Shown piece by piece: positions 40,309-48,924 of a stretch of DNA of 64,000 nt. Both the position numbers and the translations under genes were made by a program. The stretch lies in the IMG/VR virus record IMGVR_UViG_3300015264_000001, positions 1 through 64,000 of that record, one strand, 5' to 3'. Below the pieces are notes generated by a model. It was not told the origin of the DNA and did not search any database. It saw only the letters and a program-made list of their open reading frames with translations. Origin of the DNA: a virus. Each line of letters begins with the position of its first letter. The first letter of the stretch is position 1.

Positions 40309-41496
40309 ATGGCCTACACTCCGCCTTCGATCGGCGCTACGGGACTGACGGTTCCGGTGTACCAGGACCTTATCGATTTCTACGAAGCGAACGCGCAAAG
40401 TATCTTTGGACCGGGCGAGTTCCTGGGGAACGACTCGGCGCTGTTTCAGATGATGAGCATCTTTGCGCTTACCGTTGCCGACGCCTACGGAGGCTTGCAG
40501 CTAGATTTTAACAACCACAGCCCGAACTTCGCCGTCGGCGCGGCGCTGTCCTCGCTCGTGGAGTTGAACGGGCTGTCCCGCAAGGTCGCCAGCTTCTCCA
40601 CCTGCACAGTGACGGTTTCTGGCGTTCCGGGCACGACGATTAATAATGGACTTATACGTGATTCAGTTCCGCAGCAGGGGGCGCTGTGGTCGCTGCAAAG
40701 CGCGGTGGTCATTCCTTCGGGCGGCTCGGTGGATGTGGTAGCTACGTGCCAGACCGTCGGCGCTCTAAACGCGCTTCCTGGGCAGCTTAACAATATCGCT
40801 TCGCCCACGGCGGGCTGGACCGGGGTAACGAACGCGAACGCCGCGACGCTCGGGCAGCCCGTCGAGACCGACAGTCAGCTACGCACTCGGCAAGCCATCT
40901 CGACCGAGGGCCCGGCGAACACAATTTTCGCAGCCACGCTGGCGGCGGTCGCGGCGGTCGCGGGGGTTACGCGCTCGACGGGCGACGAAAATCCTACGAA
41001 CGTGGTGAACGCGAACGGCAATCCTCCGCACTCGATAACGATGGTTGTCGAGGGCGGCACGGATACGGACGTGGCGCAGGCCATCTACGACCGAAAGAGC
41101 TTGGGTTGCTTCACCAACGGGTCAGTGCACGTCTCGGTTACCGATCCGAACAGTGGCGTGGTGCAGGTGGTCAGCTTCCTGCGCCCCACGCTCGTGCCGA
41201 TTTACGTCACGCTCGGCGTGCACGCGCTGCCCGGATACGCGTCGGCGATCTCTACCGCGATCCAGAGCGCCGTCGTGGACTACCTTAACAGCTTGTCGAT
41301 AGGGGAGCTGGTCACGCAATCGGCGCTGTACGCGGCGGCCATGTCGGTTACGCCAAACCTTCAAAACCCCCTGTTCTCGGTTCGCTCGCTGACGCTGGGC
41401 ATCATTCCTTCGCCGAGCACGACGGTGGACATACCCATGAATTTCAATCTTGTCGCGCAGGGTATCGCGGCGAACGTGGCGGTGAACTCGGTCTAA
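40309..41496 (+). CDS. baseplate J-like wedge protein
   Basis: 395 aa, ATG at 40309. 'GDEN..', here STGDENPTNVVNANGNPPHS followed by IEGG-like MVVEGGTDTDVAQAIYDRKS, is the Baseplate_J signature; the N-terminus has DLIDFYEANAQSIFG and NDSALFQMMSIFALTVADAY. The C-terminal half includes TIGELVTQ-like SIGELVTQSALYAAAMSV. It forms baseplate wedges that trigger sheath contraction. Confidence 0.85.
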   Translation: MAYTPPSIGATGLTVPVYQDLIDFYEANAQSIFGPGEFLGNDSALFQMMSIFALTVADAYGGLQLDFNNHSPNFAVGAALSSLVELNGLSRKVASFSTCTVTVSGVPGTTINNGLIRDSVPQQGALWSLQSAVVIPSGGSVDVVATCQTVGALNALPGQLNNIASPTAGWTGVTNANAATLGQPVETDSQLRTRQAISTEGPANTIFAATLAAVAAVAGVTRSTGDENPTNVVNANGNPPHSITMVVEGGTDTDVAQAIYDRKSLGCFTNGSVHVSVTDPNSGVVQVVSFLRPTLVPIYVTLGVHALPGYASAISTAIQSAVVDYLNSLSIGELVTQSALYAAAMSVTPNLQNPLFSVRSLTLGIIPSPSTTVDIPMNFNLVAQGIAANVAVNSV

Positions 41497-41500
41497 TCCC

Positions 41501-43630
41501 ATGTCTGCCGTCAATCTCATTTATTTAGTTGATGCCTCAGGCCAGCAGTGGCTCGTCACTTGCGACGACAACGGGCAGCTTTCCACCGTGCAGGTGACGG
41601 GGCAAGTTGCCGTGGCCTCGCTGCTGGTCCTGGACTCGGTTACCGCGCAAGTCTGGCAATTGACCGTGGTCCCGAACCCTCCGCCGGGCGGGTACAGCTG
41701 GGGCGACTTGCGGGTGGATGTCGTGGCCCTGGTGACTACGGTCACCGGGCTTCTGGTCGCCAGCCCGAGCGGAATTCTCTTTAATTTGGTCGTGGTTTCC
41801 GGGGCCATACAAACCGTTCTCGCCGCCGCGCCCGTCGCAAGCGGCGCGGCGACGGGTCCGTTTAACGTGCTGAATTTCACTGCCAGCGCTACTTACGTTG
41901 GAGGCGTAAGTGGCGTGCAGCTTCCATGTGCGCCGGGCGACTCCGTAACGCTTACGGCGACCATACGCTGGCTGGCTGGCGCGGCGCGTCCCACGATTGG
42001 ACTTTGGTTTTTCGATGCTACGTTGACAAATAGTTTTGGAGCAATTGAAATCTGTTCTCCGAATACGGATCGCGGTTGGCACATTGGAACGGTCACTGTT
42101 GACGCGCCCGTAGGTGCGGCGGTTATGGTGCTGGCTACGATTTGCAAGGATCTGCTTGCTAGCGGTAAAAGCTACTTTGTCGGGTTTTCTCCGAACGCCT
42201 CGGGGCCGTTCGGCCCAGCGGGAAACTTAAGCACTCCGGCAACGTGGGAAGTTAGTGACTACAGGATTACACAGAACGGGCGGGCGCTCTATGCGCCGTT
42301 GGACACGTTTAATCCTAACACTGTAATTGGTGCGTTAAATGGTGTAACCGCACTAACTGTCGGTTCAGGGTACCAAGTTGACGACGCTATAACCTTATTG
42401 CAGGCGGGTGCATCAGGAGGAACTGTTGTTGTGGGAGGAATTAACGCGGGCGGCGCTATCGCATTTATTGAAGGTGGCAATAGTGGGAAAGGATACAGCG
42501 TCGCCGCCAGTGTGCCCTCGACAAGTCCGCACGGCTCGGGCGTAGACTTCCAGATCGTGGCCGTACAGAATGTAGCTATTCCCGCTGCAACGGTCGTGCG
42601 AATAAAGGAGTTCGTCTTCCCGCTCTACTACCTTTCGCTGCTCACGAGCCAATACCAGCAAGCGCCGAACTTCTACGCTTGGATGGCGGCGCTGATAGGC
42701 CCGGTCGTCGACCTGCTCGCCTTGGAGCAGGAGGCATACCTGGCGTTCGACATTGACCTGGCGGTCGGAGCGCAGCTCGATGTGCTCGGGCAGATAGTCG
42801 GCGCGAGTCGCATCCTGCCCTTCCAGCCCACCAGCACGAACTTCATCGTGGGCTCGCAGGGAGCCTTCGGAAGCTTGCCGTGGATGGATGGTAACTTCAC
42901 GATACGAGATGGGTCACTGGCCGACCCGATGGGCGGAAACACGGCATCCTCATTAGTCGGTAAAACTACGGATAGTTTCATCAACCAACTTGTCATTTCT
43001 CCTTCTGTTGCAAGTCAGGCCGTCGCTTTCTCCGTGTACTTGCGGGTTCCTTCGGGAACTCGAATGGTGAATATCTATATTTTGAATCAAGTTTCCGTGA
43101 CTCGCGTTGGGGTAACGGCAAACCTTACGACCGCATGGCAGAGATTCTCGGCAACGGTTACTATGGCCGCGACAGACACTGCCGCCAACATCCAAATTGG
43201 CGGCGGTGGAACTGTGGGCATTGGTGCTGAGATTGACGTTTGGGGTGCTCAGTTCGAGTTCGGCGGCTCGACCACACCATACGTGAACTCCACGATTACC
43301 CCCGTGCTTTCGGACATGGATTTCCGCATCCTGCTCCTGGCGAAGATAGCGCAGAATCAGTGGGACGGTTCCTCGCAGGCGCTCTATGACCTGCGGCGGC
43401 TGATCTTTCCAGACGGTAGATTATCGATCATTGACAACCAGAACATGTCGCTGACGCTGATTCTCGCGGGCGTGTTTAGCTCCCTTCAGAAAGATATGAT
43501 CCGAAATGGCCTGATATTTCCCCGGCCCGAGGGAGTGCTGATCAACTACACATTCGCGAATCTGCCGCTGTTCGGGTTCGACCTTAACAACGCCACGATA
43601 GCGGGATTCGACTTAGGACATTTCGCGTAA
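41501..43630 (+). CDS. baseplate DUF2612-type wedge/tail protein with two inserted domains
   Basis: 709 aa, ATG at 41501. Residues 380-440 (SQYQQAPNFYAWMAALIG, LAVGAQLDVLGQIVGASR) and 598-709 (LSDMDFRILLLAKIAQNQWD, YDLRRLIFP) are the two halves of a DUF2612 protein. Between them residues 447-597 form a jelly-roll CBM-like insertion (FSVYLRVPSGTRMVNIYILN, AWQRFSATVTM, EIDVWGAQFEFGG). N-terminal residues 110-260 look like a second jelly roll, and 287-355 carry a GSGYQVDDAITLLQ module like that in the sheath. The inserts may bind host glycans. Confidence 0.7.
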   Translation: MSAVNLIYLVDASGQQWLVTCDDNGQLSTVQVTGQVAVASLLVLDSVTAQVWQLTVVPNPPPGGYSWGDLRVDVVALVTTVTGLLVASPSGILFNLVVVSGAIQTVLAAAPVASGAATGPFNVLNFTASATYVGGVSGVQLPCAPGDSVTLTATIRWLAGAARPTIGLWFFDATLTNSFGAIEICSPNTDRGWHIGTVTVDAPVGAAVMVLATICKDLLASGKSYFVGFSPNASGPFGPAGNLSTPATWEVSDYRITQNGRALYAPLDTFNPNTVIGALNGVTALTVGSGYQVDDAITLLQAGASGGTVVVGGINAGGAIAFIEGGNSGKGYSVAASVPSTSPHGSGVDFQIVAVQNVAIPAATVVRIKEFVFPLYYLSLLTSQYQQAPNFYAWMAALIGPVVDLLALEQEAYLAFDIDLAVGAQLDVLGQIVGASRILPFQPTSTNFIVGSQGAFGSLPWMDGNFTIRDGSLADPMGGNTASSLVGKTTDSFINQLVISPSVASQAVAFSVYLRVPSGTRMVNIYILNQVSVTRVGVTANLTTAWQRFSATVTMAATDTAANIQIGGGGTVGIGAEIDVWGAQFEFGGSTTPYVNSTITPVLSDMDFRILLLAKIAQNQWDGSSQALYDLRRLIFPDGRLSIIDNQNMSLTLILAGVFSSLQKDMIRNGLIFPRPEGVLINYTFANLPLFGFDLNNATIAGFDLGHFA

Positions 43631-43646
43631 CTAGAGGAGAGGCAGC

Positions 43647-44390
43647 ATGGCAGGCACAGACAATTTCCAGATTTTTAACCCGAATGCCACTAATCAAGAG
43701 AACGACGCGGCCTACCTTGCTGACTCCTTGCGCACCAACGGAGCGCCAACCGATGGCATTTGCCCTTCGCCTACGTTCAACAAGTTCGCTTACCAGCAGT
43801 CAATATTTGCAAAAGCCTTTGCCGATATGCTGGCGAACAAGGGCTATAGCCCGAACGATGGCTCCGCCGCGCCCGGCTCGGCGCTGGCGAACCTGGTTAA
43901 TGTGTTCGCGAACGTGATGACCCAGGCGGACATGGCAGTCTTCGCCCGCCTACTCTCACCGATTTTTACTGGCGTGCCCCAAGCGCCTACGCCCGCACCC
44001 GGCGATAATTCTACGAAGATTGCCACGACCGCGTTCGTCACCGCATTGCTATCTCTCGGCTTCACGTTTTTGGCGAGCGTAAACGGATACTTCAAATTTC
44101 CCTCTGCGCTCGGAGGGTTCGTATTGCAATGGGCGGTGGGCTTTAGCATTCCCGCGAACCAGCCCTCCACCGCCGCCTCGCAAACCATCAATTTTCCGAT
44201 TCGCTTCCCAACGGCCTGCCTTTTCACGAACGTATCCTCGCGCGTAGGTGATACGAGCGGTAACTGGGACGGGGCATGGCAGTGCGTCGGAGCGCCGACA
44301 GTAATCGGGCAACTAGTAAATTGGCAAGCTATCAATACGTCATTGAGTGGTGCTGGCACGGCCCCTTTGTTGCTAGCGTTTGGATACTAG
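43647..44390 (+). CDS. tail fibre protein with Gp53-like C-terminal domain
   Basis: 247 aa, ATG at 43647 with GAGGAGAGGCAGC. The middle has the fibre motif STKIATTAFVTALL. The C-terminal 100 residues (GGFVLQWAVGFSIPANQPST, INFPIRFPTACLFTNVSS, ending LLLAFGY) resemble the receptor-binding tip domain of gp53-type fibres. No signal peptide, unlike the two giant proteins that follow, so this is a good candidate for the real host-recognition fibre. Confidence 0.75.
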   Translation: MAGTDNFQIFNPNATNQENDAAYLADSLRTNGAPTDGICPSPTFNKFAYQQSIFAKAFADMLANKGYSPNDGSAAPGSALANLVNVFANVMTQADMAVFARLLSPIFTGVPQAPTPAPGDNSTKIATTAFVTALLSLGFTFLASVNGYFKFPSALGGFVLQWAVGFSIPANQPSTAASQTINFPIRFPTACLFTNVSSRVGDTSGNWDGAWQCVGAPTVIGQLVNWQAINTSLSGAGTAPLLLAFGY

Positions 44391-44403
44391 AGAAAGGTAG
44401 CTC

Positions 44404-44613
44404 ATGGATTTTATTACAGCAAAAGATTTCGTGCGGTCGCGCTACCCGCGTGCCGTTTGCCACGGCCCAGTGAATATCCTTTGTTGCGCGGAGGGCGAAA
44501 ATGTCAAGAGATTCGTGATTCTCGGCGATCCTACGCGGCAGCTGGGCGAGGGCGAAACCGAGGAAGCGGCCTGGGCGAATGTTGCGAAAACTTTGAAGGA
44601 GACATCGAAATGA
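44404..44613 (+). CDS. small hypothetical protein between fibre genes
   Basis: 69 aa, ATG at 44404 with GAAAGGTAGCTC. Short mixed alpha/beta protein (VKRFVILGDPTRQLGEGETE, AAWANVAKTLKE). It overlaps the giant fibre gene by ATGA. Could be a fibre chaperone by position; no family recognised. Confidence 0.55.
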   Translation: MDFITAKDFVRSRYPRAVCHGPVNILCCAEGENVKRFVILGDPTRQLGEGETEEAAWANVAKTLKETSK

Positions 44614-47600
44614 AGAAGCTGCTTGCGCTGCTAACACTAGTGATACTTTCTTCGGTAGCTTGCCCGGGGCAGCAGAACTTCATGACCGTGACGGCGTCGA
44701 ACATCCTCACGACGCTCAGCGGCCAGCCGCAGCCGCTCCCCTCAGGCTCGATCATCTTCCAGCCCACGGACCTGAACGGGAACCCCGTGGGCTACCAAGT
44801 CGGCGGCGGCGGGCAGCTGGTCAGCTTCCCGACCGTCTGCTCCATTGTCGCCGGGGCGATCACGGGCAGCTGCCAGCTGGCGAACGTCTCGATTACGAAC
44901 CCGATGAACGTCTGCTTTAACACAACTGTCAAGGACGGCTCTAACCGCGTCGTCCTCGGCGGGCCCGGTAGCGGGTACAACTGCGTCCAGCCGCAGACCA
45001 CGAACAGCTGGTGCGCGAGTGGCATCTGCAACTTCGACAGCTTTGTGCCGTCGATACCGGGCGCGGCGCTGGCCCTATTGGGCCCGGCCCGCACGTTCTC
45101 GCTGGGCGGCGTCTACGCCTCCACCTGCCCCAGCGGGCAGGCGTTTAACGGCCTCGCCGACGGCACGGGGCGGTTCTCCTGCGTATCGACGAGCGGCGGA
45201 GGCGGAGGCGCGGTCTCGGCGGTCTTCGGTCGTACGGGCGCGGTGGCGGCGCAGACGGGCGACTACACGGTGGCGCAGGTGACGGGCGCAGCGCCCTCGT
45301 TCAACCCGTCGTTTACGGGCACGATCACGCTTCCGATTACCGGCATCAATCAGTGCCTCCACGTCAACTCTTCGGGCCAAATCAGCGGCACCGGAATCGA
45401 CTGCGGCTCGGGCGGAGGCGGCGCGGTCGCGTCGGTTTTCGGCAGGTCTGGCGTGGTGATCGCCGCGATCGGCGACTACACGGTTTCCCAGGTCACCGGG
45501 GCGGCCCCATCCGCCAGCCCCGCGTTCAGCGGCGCTCCGACCGCGCCGACGGCGACTGTAGGCACGAACACGACGCAGCTCGCCACTACGGCATTCGTAC
45601 TTGCCAATCAGGCCGTGGCCAGTGTCTTTGGACGTACAGGAGCAGTCGTCGCAGCGGGCGGTGACTACTCCGTAGCGCAGGTGACGGGCGCAGCTCCGCT
45701 AGCTAGCCCGGCGCTCAGTGGCACGCCGACCGCGCCCAACGCCACGGTAAGTACCAACACGACGCAAATAGCCACTACGGCGTACGTCCTGGGCCAGCTG
45801 GCCTCGACGCTGCCCGTGATGGACGGCGCGGCGGCGGCGGGGACCTCGCTGCTAACGTCCCGCGCGGACCACGTGCATCCCAGCGACACCAGCCGCGCCC
45901 CGACTGCGAGCCCCGTCTTTACCGGGACTATCACTACGCCGATTACGAACGCCCCTGCGCTCAGCACGGGCGGCGGCGGTGTTGTCGTTGCGGCGACGAC
46001 GAGCGGCTCCGGTGCGCTGGCGCTCGTTACTAGTCCAGCTTTGCTAGGTACACCGACTGCGCCGACAGCTGCGCCGGGCACGAACACCACGCAGCTATCA
46101 ACTACGGCTTTCGTAACCGCCGCCATCGCCGCCGGGGTGAGCCCGGGCGGCACGGCAGGTGGTGATCTTACGGGAACCTACCCGAACCCGAACGTCGCCC
46201 GCGTAAACGGCGTCACCATGCCGATCAGCGGTACAGTCCTAGGCACAAATGGTAGTGGGCAGATCGTGACCGCCACGACGACGGGAACGGGCGCGATTGT
46301 CGCACTGGCTGCCAGCCCCTCGCTTACCGGAACGCCTGTAGCGCCCACGGCCGGCGTTTCCACTAACACGACGCAAGTAGCCACAACTGCGTTCGTCTTG
46401 GGTCAGGTCGGCACGGCAACACCGCTCATCAACGGCACCGCTGCCGTCGGTACGTCGTTGCTCTACGCCCGGCAGGACCACGTACATCCGATCGACACTA
46501 CCCGCGCACCGCTTGCATCGCCGAATTTTACTGGAGTGCCTAGCGGACCCACGGCAACGCCAGGTACCAGCTCGACGCAGTTCGCCACAACAGCCTTTGT
46601 CGCCGCCGCCATAGTGGCTCCGGGCGTGTCAACGGAATTCCTTTACAACAACGGCAGCGGCGTGACGAGCCCGGTCACGGGCAGCACGGTGGATGGGAGT
46701 TTTAACGTCCACTTCCCCGCGAACGTCGACATCGCCAGCGGGTGCTACAGCATCGGCGGCGTGTGCATTCCCAGCACGCCGACGACGATCCCCGGCATCA
46801 ACGGGCAGGTGATGTACAAGTTCGGTGGTGCTCTGGCGGCGAGCTCGGGGTTCACGTTCGACCAGTCCACAGGAAACATTGTCGTCGGTGGTACCGTAAC
46901 CGCTGCCGGATTTATCTCCACCGGGGCAGGCAGCTGGTTCGTGCAGTCTCCCTTCGGCGCGGCAACGCACGCGGGCGTGGCGGGGCAGAACCTCACCACG
47001 TTCGACTCCGGCACGGGTGACTTATTCTGCTCGGCCAACGGCGTCACACCCGACTATTGCCGTACCTCGTTTTCTAAGATCATTACGGGCGGCAATGCTA
47101 ATGCGCTATCCATCACTTCGGGCGGCTCGCTGATAGCTACCGGGACTGGGACCATTTCAGCCACTAGCGTGACCGGGTTCTCGCCAACGGCGGGTAAGAC
47201 GCTTAGTCTCACCAACACACTTACACTCTCCGGTACGGACGGCTCGACGATCAACGCCGTTACGGGCGGGACAGTTAGCTATGTCGGCAGCTTCCCCGCC
47301 ACGGCGCACCTTATTGGTACCAACGGGTCGAATTTACCCATCGTGGCCACGGCGGTAGACGTTGCTGCCGTGCAATATGTGGCTGCCGCAGGAGCGGTTA
47401 ACGTACTTACCGCCACGCTCGCGCCTGTGCCCGCCTCGCTGACCACTGGTCTGCAAGTGCGCATTCTGCCGAACCTGGCCAACACCACGACGACGCCAAC
47501 CCTAAACGTCAACGCGCTGGGCGCGAAGACAATCACGAAGCTGGGCACCGCCGCGCTGGCGGCTGGCGACATCACCACGACGGCGATCGCCATATTGGTC

Positions 47601-48923
47601 TATGATGGGACGGAGTGGCAATTGCAGAACCCGCAGACTGGGACGGGCGGTGGCGCCGGGACCGTTACTACCACGGGGTCGCCCGCCAGCGGCAACCTTT
47701 CCAAGTTCTCCGGCGCAGCGTCGATCACCAACGCCGACCTGACTGGAGACGTTGGCACAACGGGCACGTTGGTTACCACTTTGGCTTCGGTCGGTTCCCC
47801 CGGGTCCTGCGGCGACGCCACCCACAGCTGCGTCATTACTTTTGATGCCAAAGGTCGCGAGACCGCCCAGACCAGCACCGCTATCTCTGCTGTAGGCGGC
47901 GCTGTGGGCGCGGCGATCACTTCCTCCACCACCGTCACCGTCACTAACCCGACCGCCGCCACTGATACGCAGTTGACGGAGCTCTCGCTGCCCGGCGGGT
48001 ACCTGAACCTGGCGGGGCAGGCCGTCGTTATCCACGGCGGCGGCGTCTACTCCACCGGGGCCGCGTCCTCGCCGACCATCACCATTTCGGCCAAGCTCTG
48101 CACCGTCTCCGGCTGCGGTAGCGGCACCGTGGTACCCCTTTCCGCCATCGCCAGCGGGGCGGCCTCGGCCTCGGCCACGACGAACGCGCCCTGGAACTTC
48201 ACGGTTAGCGCCGTGACCAACGCGGCGGGAGCCACCGGCAACCTGATCGTCAAGGGCTCGCCCGGGCTAGCCGTGGACCTGTCGAACGTGGTCTCGGCGG
48301 CGGCGACGGTCTACCCCGACGTCAACACGGCGGTCAGCTCGAACATCGACCTCACCGCCCCGCTGTTCCTCGACTACACCGTGGCGCTCTCCGCCACCGG
48401 GGCCTCGAACATCGTGAAGCAGCAGTACGCGCTGATCGCCCCGCAAACCTCAGCCCCTCCGCCCGACGTCATCAGCTACCAGGTGCCCGGGACGACCAGC
48501 GCGGTCACCGCCGTGAGCGGCGTCGATACCACGCTATACACGGTGACCCTGCCAGCCAACCTGTTCTGCCCCGGCTGCGGCGTGCACATCCTGGCCGCCG
48601 CCCGCCACCAGACTGGGACTACCTCTACCAACTGGCAGCTGAAATTCGGCAGCGCTTCTAACTTTAACTTGACCACCAACACCGACGGCACCGCGTCGCA
48701 GCGGTTCGACGTGAACATCATGGAGGACCCGGTCATCGCCAACACGCAGTACCTGTACCAGGAGGGCGGGCAGCGCGGGTCCACCCTGATCACCAACTCT
48801 CCCGGCCCCACGACCTACACACAAACCACATCGGGCACCATCGTGCTGACATTCAGCATCAACCAGGCGGCGACCGAGACCTTCACGCCGCAGGAGTTTC
48901 TCGTGACGAGGTTCCAACACTAA
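44610..48923 (+). CDS. giant secreted fibre-like protein with collar repeats
   Basis: 1437 aa, ATG at 44610. MKKLLALLTLVILSSVACPGQQ is a signal peptide; SVAC is an imperfect lipobox. Residues 190-330 and 330-420 carry 'VFGRTGAVAAQTGDYTVAQV'-type repeats (three copies), and residues 290-690 carry five to six 'PTAP.A..GTNTTQ.ATTAFV' fibre collar repeats. The middle is Thr/Gly/Ala-rich beta repeat; the last 250 residues form a cysteine-containing head domain (DYTVALSATGASNIVKQQYA; CPGCGVHILAAARHQTG). It looks like a phage tail fibre but has an export signal. Confidence 0.7.
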   Translation: MKKLLALLTLVILSSVACPGQQNFMTVTASNILTTLSGQPQPLPSGSIIFQPTDLNGNPVGYQVGGGGQLVSFPTVCSIVAGAITGSCQLANVSITNPMNVCFNTTVKDGSNRVVLGGPGSGYNCVQPQTTNSWCASGICNFDSFVPSIPGAALALLGPARTFSLGGVYASTCPSGQAFNGLADGTGRFSCVSTSGGGGGAVSAVFGRTGAVAAQTGDYTVAQVTGAAPSFNPSFTGTITLPITGINQCLHVNSSGQISGTGIDCGSGGGGAVASVFGRSGVVIAAIGDYTVSQVTGAAPSASPAFSGAPTAPTATVGTNTTQLATTAFVLANQAVASVFGRTGAVVAAGGDYSVAQVTGAAPLASPALSGTPTAPNATVSTNTTQIATTAYVLGQLASTLPVMDGAAAAGTSLLTSRADHVHPSDTSRAPTASPVFTGTITTPITNAPALSTGGGGVVVAATTSGSGALALVTSPALLGTPTAPTAAPGTNTTQLSTTAFVTAAIAAGVSPGGTAGGDLTGTYPNPNVARVNGVTMPISGTVLGTNGSGQIVTATTTGTGAIVALAASPSLTGTPVAPTAGVSTNTTQVATTAFVLGQVGTATPLINGTAAVGTSLLYARQDHVHPIDTTRAPLASPNFTGVPSGPTATPGTSSTQFATTAFVAAAIVAPGVSTEFLYNNGSGVTSPVTGSTVDGSFNVHFPANVDIASGCYSIGGVCIPSTPTTIPGINGQVMYKFGGALAASSGFTFDQSTGNIVVGGTVTAAGFISTGAGSWFVQSPFGAATHAGVAGQNLTTFDSGTGDLFCSANGVTPDYCRTSFSKIITGGNANALSITSGGSLIATGTGTISATSVTGFSPTAGKTLSLTNTLTLSGTDGSTINAVTGGTVSYVGSFPATAHLIGTNGSNLPIVATAVDVAAVQYVAAAGAVNVLTATLAPVPASLTTGLQVRILPNLANTTTTPTLNVNALGAKTITKLGTAALAAGDITTTAIAILVYDGTEWQLQNPQTGTGGGAGTVTTTGSPASGNLSKFSGAASITNADLTGDVGTTGTLVTTLASVGSPGSCGDATHSCVITFDAKGRETAQTSTAISAVGGAVGAAITSSTTVTVTNPTAATDTQLTELSLPGGYLNLAGQAVVIHGGGVYSTGAASSPTITISAKLCTVSGCGSGTVVPLSAIASGAASASATTNAPWNFTVSAVTNAAGATGNLIVKGSPGLAVDLSNVVSAAATVYPDVNTAVSSNIDLTAPLFLDYTVALSATGASNIVKQQYALIAPQTSAPPPDVISYQVPGTTSAVTAVSGVDTTLYTVTLPANLFCPGCGVHILAAARHQTGTTSTNWQLKFGSASNFNLTTNTDGTASQRFDVNIMEDPVIANTQYLYQEGGQRGSTLITNSPGPTTYTQTTSGTIVLTFSINQAATETFTPQEFLVTRFQH

Positions 48924-48924
48924 A

